Of a stretch of DNA of 5,631 nucleotides, positions 1 to 5,631 are shown one piece after another. The notes beneath the pieces are model-generated. The model was not told where the DNA came from. It worked only from the letters and a program-made list of their open reading frames with translations, and made no database searches. Origin of the DNA: Hyphomicrobiales bacterium (GTDB lineage: Bacteria > Pseudomonadota > Alphaproteobacteria > Rhizobiales > Aestuariivirgaceae); contig JAAURV010000219.1 of assembly GCA_012032065.1 (NCBI GenBank), forward strand, positions 1-5,631, written 5' to 3'. The translations under genes and the position numbers were made by a program. Every line of letters begins with the position of its first letter. Positions within the stretch are counted from its first letter, which is position 1.

Positions 1-862
1 GCCCACCATGGCGCCGAGGATCGAGCCCTTGCCGCCGAACAGGCTGGTGCCGCCGATGATCGCGGCGGTGATGGGCGGCGAGTTCGTAGTTGATGCCGGC
101 CACCGGATCGCCCGCGTTGACGCGCGCCATGAAGATAAGCCCGGCGAGGCCGGCGAGCAGGCCCGACAGCGTGTAGAGTTTAAGGCGAAGCCGCTCCACC
201 GGAATGCCCGTGGCGCGTGCGGCGTTTTCGTTGTCGCCCATCGCCAGCGTGTGGCGGCCGAAACGCGAATAGGCCAGCGCATAGTGCGCGGCGATGGCCA
301 CGATGGCGAGAATGATGACGGGTGTGGGGATTCCGAGCGGCCGGCCTTGGCCGAGGTAAACGACGATGGACGGAAGTCCGTAAATCGCGCCGCCATTGGG
401 CGCGATGATGAAGGACAATCCGCGCGCGATGCCGAGCATGCCGAGTGTCACGATGAAAGCGGGGATGCGAGTCTTGGTGACGAGCAGGCCGTTGATGAAA
501 CCGGCGGCAGCGCCCGTGCCGAGCGCGCCGATGATGGCCATGAACCAGGGCAATTCCAGCACCACGCAAAAATATGCGCCAACCACGCCAGCGAGCGCCA
601 TGACCGAGCCGATGGAGAGATCGAGGCCGGCGGAGGAAAGGATGAGTGTCGCCGCGATTGCCAGTACGCCGATGGTGGTGGAGGCGAGCAGGATGTTGAG
701 GAAATTCGATACCGAGAGAAAGAACGGCGAGGCGATACTCAATGCGATGCACAGCACGGCGAGCACGATGAGCGACTCGAGCCGCATGTGGAGCTTGTCT
801 TCGAAGAAGAATTGCAGCCGCCGCCAGATGTCTTCTGACGTTGCAGTGGTAGTCGCCGCCAT
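1..862 (-). CDS. Sugar ABC transporter permease, RbsC/AraH type (partial, one frameshift)
   Basis: Inner-membrane permease of a monosaccharide ABC importer (BPD_transp_2 family), expected to work with the binding protein encoded just upstream. I translated about 287 residues after correction; the family usually has 320-340, so the C-terminus lies beyond the left edge. Hydrophobic helices begin at about residue 30. The family motif GLDLSIGS is at 79-86. The cytoplasmic loop that contacts the ATPase, GRHTLAMGDNENAARATGI, is at 202-220, and RVNAGDPVAGINYELAA precedes the last helices. At 73-75 (GGG on the plus strand) one extra base breaks the frame. Removing it restores ITAAIIGGTSLFGGKGS, the conserved family C-terminal motif. 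The start is ATG at 862-860, with GGAG nine bases upstream. The gene lies 69 bp after the binding-protein stop, with a hairpin in the gap. The family assignment is secure; the sugar is not shown by this protein. Confidence 0.9.
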   Translation of the reverse strand, partial: MAATTTATSEDIWRRLQFFFEDKLHMRLESLIVLAVLCIALSIASPFFLSVSNFLNILLASTTIGVLAIAATLILSSAGLDLSIGSVMALAGVVGAYFCVVLELPWFMAIIGALGTGAAAGFINGLLVTKTRIPAFIVTLGMLGIARGLSFIIAPNGGAIYGLPSIVVYLGQGRPLGIPTPVIILAIVAIAAHYALAYSRFGRHTLAMGDNENAARATGIPVERLRLKLYTLSGLLAGLAGLIFMARVNAGDPVAGINYELAAHHRRDHRRHQPVRRQGLDPRRHGG

Positions 863-882
863 GCCGTCGTACTCCGGTAAAT

Positions 883-917
883 GGCGCGCGGGGAAGGGAG
901 AACTAACCCCGCGCGCC
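883..917 (-). other. Intercistronic GC-rich hairpin between binding-protein and permease genes
   Basis: Arms GGCGCGCGGGG (883-893) and CCCCGCGCGCC (907-917) pair perfectly over 11 bp, with a 13-nt loop at 894-906. The element sits entirely in the gap between the binding-protein stop (932-934) and the permease start (862). No U-tract follows the stem in the direction of transcription, so it does not look like a full intrinsic terminator. In periplasmic sugar ABC operons, hairpins in this position are known to protect the upstream message from 3' exonucleases. They raise binding-protein levels over permease levels, as in malE-malF. That role here is inferred from position. Confidence 0.7.
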
Positions 918-931
918 GCGCCGTCCTATGG

Positions 932-1904
932 TTACTTCACGAATTCGAGCATCGGCTCCTGGCCGGCTTCGATCACGTCCTTGGTGAGAACGAGGGTTGG
1001 CACATAGAGGACTTCATCCACTTTGCCGCCTTCAGCCACCTTCTTGACGTTCTCGAGCGCTTGCTTGCCCACGAGGTAGGGAAGTTGGGCGACGGAGGCG
1101 GTAAGACGGCCTTCCTTGATCGATTTGACCGCGTCCGAGTTGCCGTCGACGCCGATCACGGTCACCTGATCGCCCTTGCTCGCCGCGAACACGGTTTCGA
1201 CCGCGCCCAGCGCCATGCCGTCATTGGCGGCAAAGACCGCCACGAGGTCGGGGTGCTTGGTCAGGATGTCGTTGGTGATGTTGGCCGCCTTGCCGCGGTC
1301 CCAGTCGCCGGGAAGCGAGGCCACGACCTCGAGGCCGGGGGCAAGCTCCTTCAGTTTGTTGGCGAAACCGTCGGCGCGCTTCTTGCCGGTGATGTTGCCG
1401 GAAAGGCCTTCGATGACGAGCACCGGACCCCTTGGCGTCCTTGCCGAGCTTGCCCACCAGGAACTCCGCTCCTTGCGCGCCCGCCGCGCCGTTATCCGAG
1501 CCGATGTGGAAGGCGATGTTGATGCCCGCGTCCATGGTGACCTTCGGATCGAGATTGTTGTCGAGATCGACGACCGGAATGTTCATGGCATTCGCCTGCT
1601 TGAGGCAGGGCAACAGAATGGTCGAATTGATCGCAGCCGTGATCATGACGGCGGGTTTACGCTCGAGCATGGTGTTACAGGCGTTGAGCTGCGGCTCGGC
1701 CGCCTGATCGCTCTCGACTGCTTGCAGATAGTACTCAACACCCGCTGCATCGGCGCCGGCTTTGACGCCTTGCTCCATCGCGCCCCAGAAGGGGTTGGCA
1801 AGGGTCTTCATCAGAACGCCGTAGACGGGCTTGTCTTGCGCCTGCGCGGTTGCGCCGAAGGCAGCGAGCGCGGTTGCCGCCAGCAGAAATTTGAAACGTG
1901 TCAT
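932..1904 (-). CDS. Periplasmic sugar-binding protein, ribose/D-allose-binding type (one frameshift)
   Basis: Substrate-binding component (Peripla_BP_4, type I periplasmic fold) that delivers a monosaccharide to the permease. The corrected product is 323 aa, normal for the family. Residues 1-22 form a Sec signal peptide ending AQA, with mature QDKP following. KTLANPFW (33-40), VVDLDNNLD (111-119), IEGLSGNITGKKR (164-176), PGDWDR (198-203), ANDGMA (226-231), GVDGN (251-255) and VAQ (271-273) line up with ligand-contact regions of the family. From memory, the KTL-NPFW, DWDR and VAQ segments are closest to E. coli AlsB (D-allose), so an allose-like sugar is possible but unproven. The N-terminal part reads in one frame and the C-terminal part from about 1427 in another. 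Deleting one C from the CCCC run at 1428-1431 gives KGPVLVIEGLSGN without a break. The ATG at 1904 has a strong GGAGG six bases upstream and overlaps the repressor stop as ATGA. Confidence 0.92.
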
Positions 1905-3056
1905 AGGGGTCCTCCACTGTGAAATCTGTTATTGAGTTTGGCACGGATGGCGCTGCCGTTGCTTCTGTCCACGGTCCGCGCGGAGCGCCCGCGCGCGGCG
2001 TGGTGGTTCACCGTTTTGCCGCTGGCTTCCGCGAGCGACTCCCGGAATTCGACGATGCAAGGTAGTTCGATGCGGCTTTTCTCGCCACGAGGATCGGCGA
2101 TCCTCGTCATGAGCCGCGCCCACGCGGCCTCCGCGAGCCTCTCAACCGGCTGCACAACCGCGGCCACTGGCGGGTGCATGACTTGCATCCATTCGAAGTC
2201 GTCGAAGCCGGCAAGCGAGACGTCCTCGGGGACACGCAGCCCGCGCCTGGCGATTTCCTTGAGAGCCGCGAGCGTTGCCGGATTGAACAGCGCGAAGATG
2301 GCTCTTGGAGTTGAGCCGCGCGAGAACCGTTTCGCCATGGCGCGCGAGGCATCGTCTTGGCCATGAGTGCCGCATTCGAGAATTTCGATTTCCATGCGGC
2401 CTGACGCTTCGGCGGCCTTGCGCACGCCCGCGAGGCGTTCCGCCATGTTGGGAACGGAGGGCGATGAAATGGCGACCAGCAGCTTGCGATGGCCAAGTTC
2501 GTGGAAGCGGCGCACCATGGCATGAGCCGAGCGCGCATTGTCGACGCCGATGCCGTCGAAATTCCGCGAGCGCGCCACGCGGTCGAGCAGCACGAGCGGC
2601 ACGCCATTCTGCTTCAGACGTTTTGCCTGCGAAGGCCGCGCTGGAATGGGGCACGAGAAGAATGCCGGCCACGCGCCAGTCGAGCAGCGCCTCGATCTGG
2701 CGGCGCTCGGCTTTATCGTCCTCGCCGCTGCTGACGGTGACAAGCCGGTAACCGCTCGCTTCCGCCTGCTTCTCGATGGAAGCTACGAGCGCGCCGAAGA
2801 AGGGATTGCGGAAATCGGGCACGATGAGTCCAGCGATATTTCGGGTGTTGCGGCGAAGATTGGCGGCGAGCGGATCGGACCGGTAGTCCAGCGCACGCAC
2901 CGCCGCTTCCACGCGCGCGCTATTGTCCGAGCCAACCGTTGTCACCCCGCGCAGCACCTTGGAAACCGTCGCGGTCGAAACGTGCGCGCGCTTCGCCACG
3001 TCGTAGATCGTGGGTCTTGGTTGCGCGGCCTTAGGCTCTATGGCTGTTCGCGGCAC
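1901..3056 (-). CDS. LacI-family transcriptional repressor of the sugar operon (one frameshift)
   Basis: Predicted sugar-responsive repressor, first gene of the operon. The HTH is at residues 16-37 (TIYDVAKRAHVSTATVSKVL, then RG). The hinge DPLAANLRRN is at 61-70 and is followed by a periplasmic-binding-protein-like effector domain starting NIAGLIVPDFRNPFFGAL. The domain continues through FDDFEWMQVMHPPVAAV near the end. The frame changes at a CCCC run (plus-strand GGGG, 2648-2651). Deleting one base joins GILLVP to KRLKQNGVPLVLLDR through IPARPSQA. I chose GTG at 3056-3054 because GGGAGG lies ten bases upstream and longer in-frame starts would place the operator inside the gene. The corrected product is about 384 aa, some 45 longer than usual. 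The tail after the RESLAE segment is unlike the family, and a stop at 2008-2010 in another frame may be the true end. As read, the stop overlaps the next start as ATGA. Confidence 0.9.
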
Positions 3057-3066
3057 GCGGGGTCGT

Positions 3067-3072
3067 CCTCCC
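3067..3072 (-). promoter_or_regulatory. Ribosome binding site deciding the repressor start
   Basis: GGGAGG on the minus strand, ten bases before GTG 3056-3054. It supports this start over the upstream in-frame ATG at 3131, whose coding sequence would contain the whole 40-bp operator, and over the ATG at 3203. Confidence 0.6.
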
Positions 3073-3083
3073 AATGGGCAGAA

Positions 3084-3113
3084 ACGATAAACCGGTTTAC
3101 GCTCGGATGTAAA
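3084..3113 (-). promoter_or_regulatory. Candidate sigma70 promoter under the operator
   Basis: On the minus strand, TTTACA (3113-3108) could serve as the -35 box and TATCGT (3089-3084) as a weak -10 box, with an 18-bp spacer. Both boxes overlap the paired palindromes, which fits repression by promoter occlusion. The -10 match is only four of six bases and this is the best candidate by eye, so it is tentative. Confidence 0.35.
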
Positions 3114-3124
3114 CCGGTTTATCG
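3085..3124. promoter_or_regulatory. Double LacI-family operator (40-bp inverted repeat)
   Basis: Arms CGATAAACCGGTTTAC (3085-3100) and GTAAACCGGTTTATCG (3109-3124) are exact reverse complements, separated by the 8-bp spacer GCTCGGAT. Each arm contains a perfect 12-bp palindrome, TAAACCGGTTTA, at 3088-3099 and 3110-3121. The centres are 22 bp apart, about two helical turns, so two dimers would sit on the same face of the helix. AAACCGGTTT with a central CG step is a well-known type of LacI-family operator. Its place directly upstream of the LacI-family gene indicates autoregulation of the operon. It could also influence the divergent vapB promoter, since it ends 82 bp before the vapB start. 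Confidence 0.88.
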
Positions 3125-3206
3125 GCGGCATCGGGTTATCTTCGCGGTGGTGGATTTGGCGCTTTCGTAGAACTCTGATAAATAGGCCGCAAATCAGGAG
3201 CATTCC

Positions 3207-3434
3207 ATGCTGCCGCTATCCGCAGAAACTGAAGAGCTCATCCGCGCGAAGGCCAAGGCTTGCGGGAAGAACCCGGAAGATTACTTGCGGGAGCTTCTTG
3301 ATGCCGGAACTGCACGGTCCCGGCGGCCGGACGTGGAAGGCATGCGGAAGATCGCCGAGGAGATCGGCCAGCTTCCCGTTCTCGATAAGAGGCCGGCCCG
3401 GGAAATCCTGGAAGACATATACGAATTGCGATGA
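3207..3434 (+). CDS. vapB: VapB-type antitoxin
   Basis: Small 75-aa protein that should neutralise the VapC nuclease encoded next and autorepress the pair. The N-terminus, LPLSAETEELIRAKAKACGK and on to about residue 31, resembles the ribbon-helix-helix DNA-binding part of VapB/Rv0623-like antitoxins. The C-terminus LPVLDKRPAREIL (55-67) matches the typical toxin-binding tail of that family (LPVLD-R-A-EIL). AGGAG at 3196-3200 lies six bases before the ATG. The last codons overlap the vapC start as ATGA, the usual arrangement for translational coupling. A weak promoter could be TTGGCG (3156-3161) with TAAATA (3179-3184), spacing 17 bp, but the match is poor. The identification relies on short motifs plus the partner gene. 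Confidence 0.82.
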   Translation: MLPLSAETEELIRAKAKACGKNPEDYLRELLDAGTARSRRPDVEGMRKIAEEIGQLPVLDKRPAREILEDIYELR

Positions 3435-3826
3435 TCGTTGCGGATAGTTCAGCCATCCTCGCAATGATCTTTCGAGAACCGGAAGCTGACAACTTCTACC
3501 GGATCATTTCCAACGCGAACGCAACGGCTATATCTGCCGTCACTTGCTATGAAGTGGCGGTTGTGCTGCTTGCCAGGCACGGCCCCGCCGTTTTTGCGCG
3601 AGAACAATCCTTTCTCGAACGAGGAAATTTCGAGATCGTACCGTTCACGCGCGAATCCTATTTGGCTGCAGCTGACGCCTATCGGAAGTTCGGCAAAGGC
3701 ATGGGGAAGCGGCCTCACTTGAATTTCGGCGACTGCGTTTCCTATGCGCTCGCCAATTCGTTAAACGCGCCGCTGCTGTACAAGGGCAATGACTTTTCTG
3801 TAACTGGCATTGCAACGTGCGTGTAG
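3431..3826 (+). CDS. vapC: VapC-type PIN-domain toxin ribonuclease
   Basis: 131-aa PIN-domain protein. VapC toxins are Mg2+-dependent RNases that cut tRNA or rRNA and stop translation. The acidic residues expected for the active site are present: D5 in MIVADSSAIL, E41 in CYEVAVVLLARH, D101 in LNFGDCVSYALA and D121 in KGNDFSVTGI. The length is normal for the family and the gene looks intact, so it is probably functional. The ATG overlaps the vapB stop (ATGA). By hand count, parts of this gene are about 47-52% GC, against about 70% in a stretch of the downstream dehydrogenase, which suggests the pair arrived by horizontal transfer. No repeats or integrase flank it. The dehydrogenase start follows 37 bp after the stop with no terminator seen. 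Confidence 0.92.
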   Translation: MIVADSSAILAMIFREPEADNFYRIISNANATAISAVTCYEVAVVLLARHGPAVFAREQSFLERGNFEIVPFTRESYLAAADAYRKFGKGMGKRPHLNFGDCVSYALANSLNAPLLYKGNDFSVTGIATCV

Positions 3827-3863
3827 GCTCGTGCCGGTTCTTTGACCAGCGGGATGATCGACA

Positions 3864-4879
3864 GTGCCACAGCCGATAGTCATTTCCATTCCTGAGCCTC
3901 GCACGTTGGAGCTGATTTTCACGCCAGAGGATTTGGCGGCGCTGCAGCGGGACTACCGCGTGGTCGAAGTCGACCGGCCCGATGACATGTCGCCGCATCT
4001 TGCCGAGGCGCAATTCATCATCGGGCAGCCGCCATTGCCGCGCGCGGTTTTGGAGAAAGCGCCGGAGCTCAAGGCGATCTTCAATGTCGAGACCAACTTC
4101 CTCGACAACATGGATTACGGTTACTGCTTCGAGAAGGGCATCCATGTGCTGACCACGGGCCGCGTGTTTGCGGTTCCGGTTGCGGAAATAGGACTTGGCC
4201 TCGCGCTGGCGCTCGAGCGTAACATCGCTGGCGCTGATCGCGCATTTCGTGCCGGGCAAGAACTGCTAGGGGCGGCGATGGAAATGAGCACGCGCGGCTC
4301 ATCACTGGCGGCAAGGTGGGCTTTATCGGTTTCGGCGATCTCGGGCGCGCGCTCCACCGGCTGCTCGCCGGTTTCCGCGCCGATATCAAAGTTTTCGATC
4401 CCTGGCTGCCGCCGGGCTTGCTGGCCGAGCAGGGGATCGCCATGGCGAGTCTCGACGAAGTGCTCAAGGCGAGCGACGTGATCTTTGTTGTGGCGTCCGT
4501 TACGTCGGACAATGGCGGCTTTCTCGGCAAGAGCGAATTCGCCAAGATGAAGAAGGGTGCGAGCTTCGTGCTTCTGAGCCGTGCTGGCATTGTCGATTTC
4601 GAGGCGCTGATGGACGCGGTGCGCAAAGGCCACATCAAGGCGGCGAGCGATGTGTTTCCGGAGGAGCCGCTGCCGCGCGATCATCCCGTGAGGAAGATCG
4701 AGAACTTCGTTCTCTCCGCGCATCGCGCCGGTGCGCTCGATGTGGCGTTCAAACAGATGGGCCGCATGGTGCTGGACGACTTGGCGCTGATGAAGCGCGG
4801 CCTGCCGCCCGTCACCTGCCGCCGGGCCGAGCGCGAAACCGTAAGCCGGATGCGCTCGAAACCTGTCACGCGGAATTAG
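3864..4879 (+). CDS. D-2-hydroxyacid dehydrogenase, NAD-binding (one frameshift)
   Basis: Cytoplasmic oxidoreductase of the D-isomer-specific 2-hydroxyacid dehydrogenase family (2-Hacid_dh plus 2-Hacid_dh_C), interconverting a 2-hydroxy acid and a 2-oxo acid. The corrected product is about 338 aa, normal for the family. The nucleotide-binding GFGDLG is at 156-161, and D179 at the end of the second strand (VFDPW) favours NAD over NADP. The catalytic trio appears as R240 (LLSRAGIVD), E268 (DVFPEEPLP) and H287 (SAHRAG). The usual ARG around the arginine is SRA here. The frame breaks at 4266-4272 (CTAGGGG). One missing base there restores GGDGNEHARLITGGKVGFIGF. GTG 3864 is the start because an in-frame TGA lies at 3855-3857; the Shine-Dalgarno sequence is weak. 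The substrate is unknown. A role in catabolism of the imported sugar is possible from position only. The gene may be co-transcribed with vapBC. Confidence 0.88.
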
Positions 4880-5298
4880 TCTTCGCCGCTGTAAGGCCGG
4901 GGTGTGTTGAGCATCGGCTCTTCGCGGGCCACGGGCCGGAGCGCCGGGCGGTTTTCGCCGAACACCGGCGGGCGCGGACTTGGGCGCAGCGGAATGGTGC
5001 TGGCGGATGACCGCCTCTCTTCCATGTCGACAGGCGCGGGCCTTGCGCCGATGCCGCTTTCGATGACGATGTCGGCGGGGCCGCCGATCAGAACCAGATG
5101 CTCGACGCCGTCGCGTTTGACCAGCACAAGGCGCCGCGTTTGATCAAGCTCGTAGAATTCCGATACCGCCAATCGCGAGCCGCGCCGTCCGCGAATTCTC
5201 TGGTTGAGCTGGCGGTAGACGAGAATGCCGATCAAGAGCAGCACCGCGAGGATGCCGAGGCCGATCAGGAGCGTTGCGTACTGCGCGATAAATTCCAT
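4876..5298 (-). CDS. fliO: FliO-like flagellar export membrane protein
   Basis: 140-aa protein resembling alphaproteobacterial FliO, a small accessory protein that helps assemble the FliPQR core of the flagellar type III export gate. It has a single membrane helix at about residues 7-28 (short N-terminus, then LLIGLGILAVLLLIGILV). A basic stretch (30-42) follows, then the conserved cytoplasmic module at 43-83, with LAVSEFYELDQTRRLVLVKR and GVEHLVLIGGPADIVIESG. The remaining 57 residues are a proline/arginine-rich, probably disordered tail. ATG 5298 is chosen because GAGGGG lies six bases upstream; the longer in-frame start at 5331 lacks comparable support. No other flagellar gene is visible. 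The stop overlaps that of the convergent dehydrogenase. FliO is poorly conserved, so a general FliO-domain membrane protein is the fallback call. Confidence 0.72.
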   Translation of the reverse strand: MEFIAQYATLLIGLGILAVLLLIGILVYRQLNQRIRGRRGSRLAVSEFYELDQTRRLVLVKRDGVEHLVLIGGPADIVIESGIGARPAPVDMEERRSSASTIPLRPSPRPPVFGENRPALRPVAREEPMLNTPRPYSGED

Positions 5299-5466
5299 CG
5301 TTTTCCCCTCGATTTCCTCGCCTTTTAGCACGATTGGCCAGAGAGGGAAGTGCGCCTTGGACGGGGCCTGCCAGCGCCCCGCCGCCCATCATTCTTGCCA
5401 CCTCCGATTTTGAGGTTTACTCTGGGTCCATTGTGGGGCGAAAGCAATCAGCCAGAGGAGACCGCC

Positions 5467-5631
5467 GTGGCCAAAACAGCAAAACGCGCCGCCAAGGCAA
5501 CACGTAAAGTTGCGAAGAAACCGGCCAAAGCCGCCAAACCCTTGAAGGATCAAACGCCGAATCTCGGCGACGACGACGTTGCAGTTTCGGTGCGCCGTGC
5601 GCCAGCTGCCGCGAAGAGGCCCGGGGCTGCG
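5467..5631 (+). CDS. Lysine/alanine-rich protein of unknown function (5' part only)
   Basis: The first 55 residues of a reading frame that continues past the right edge. GTG 5467 is preceded by AGAGGAG (5454-5460) with six-base spacing, a strong ribosome binding site. Residues 2-26 are almost entirely Ala, Lys, Arg, Thr and Pro, with repeated KxAKKP and KAAKP units, like the histone H1-type tails seen in several bacterial nucleic-acid-binding proteins. An acidic patch (GDDD, 36-39) and another basic/alanine stretch follow. I do not recognise the protein; its main domain must lie outside the window. Nucleic-acid binding is a guess from composition. It diverges from the fliO-like gene across 168 bp (5299-5466), in which I see no convincing promoter or terminator. 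Confidence 0.7.
   Translation, partial: MAKTAKRAAKATRKVAKKPAKAAKPLKDQTPNLGDDDVAVSVRRAPAAAKRPGAA

Noticed and set aside
180..752. Minus-strand frame of 190 codons inside the permease
   Set aside because: It is out of frame with the conserved permease sequence and the translation is His/Arg-rich nonsense.
8..838. Long open frame (276 codons) on the plus strand opposite the permease
   Set aside because: The product is low-complexity, rich in Asp, Glu, His and Arg, with no domain. The minus strand clearly encodes an RbsC-type permease, so this is a GC-driven antisense shadow.
1428..1431. Programmed ribosomal frameshifting as the reason for the split genes
   Set aside because: Four unrelated genes with different shift directions, no shared slippery heptamer, and no family precedent make sequence error far more likely.
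881..1922. Plus-strand open frames opposite the binding-protein gene (881-1522 and 1176-1922)
   Set aside because: They are antisense to a recognisable binding protein and have no family-like motifs or supported starts.
3085..3124. The paired palindromes read as a CRISPR repeat pair, attachment site or terminator
   Set aside because: There are only two copies, no spacer array, no integrase and no U-tract. Position and the AAACCGGTTT core fit a LacI-family operator much better.
2305..3170. Plus-strand open frames opposite the repressor (2305-2751, 2538-3170)
   Set aside because: These are shadows of the LacI-family gene. The second would also run through the operator.
3056..3203. Longer repressor starting at ATG 3203 or 3131
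   Set aside because: This would put the 40-bp operator inside the coding sequence, and the added residues do not resemble a LacI-family N-terminus. GTG 3056 has a good ribosome binding site.
4081..4723. Minus-strand open frames opposite the dehydrogenase (4081-4638, 4121-4723)
   Set aside because: They are antisense to a gene with a complete set of dehydrogenase motifs, and they show no domain of their own.

Overview
The window looks like a piece of an alphaproteobacterial chromosome, probably Hyphomicrobiales (Rhizobiales)-like. This rests on high GC in most genes, a stand-alone FliO-type protein, and the style of the sugar ABC operon. It is an inference from gene content, not a species identification. 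I see no new type of system. The contents are a sugar-uptake operon with its repressor and operator, a VapBC toxin-antitoxin pair, a D-2-hydroxyacid dehydrogenase, a FliO-like membrane protein, and the start of a lysine/alanine-rich protein.

Layout. On the minus strand, in transcription order, are a LacI-family repressor (3056 to 1901), a periplasmic sugar-binding protein (1904 to 932) and an RbsC-type permease (862 running off the left edge). The repressor reading frame and the binding-protein start overlap as ATGA. A GC-rich 11-bp hairpin lies between the binding-protein and permease genes. Just upstream of the repressor is a 40-bp inverted repeat (3085-3124) made of two perfect TAAACCGGTTTA palindromes with centres 22 bp apart. 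It is the obvious operator, and it covers the best candidate promoter of the operon. The expected model is autoregulated, substrate-induced import of a monosaccharide. The binding protein most resembles the D-allose-binding type. The ATPase gene is not in the window and may lie beyond the left edge.

On the plus strand, diverging from the operator, are vapB (3207-3434) and vapC (3431-3826), overlapping as ATGA and visibly lower in GC than their surroundings. They are followed by a D-2-hydroxyacid dehydrogenase (3864-4879). Its stop codon overlaps the stop codon of the convergent fliO-like gene (4876-5298, minus). After a 168-bp divergent intergenic region, a GTG-started lysine/alanine-rich reading frame (5467 onward, plus) runs off the right edge.

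Main caution. Four genes (permease, binding protein, repressor, dehydrogenase) each carry one apparent frameshift, all at or beside short G/C runs, with conserved sequence on both sides. The simplest explanation is indel errors in the sequence. Genuine decay of the sugar operon is the alternative. Coordinates for these genes span both frames.
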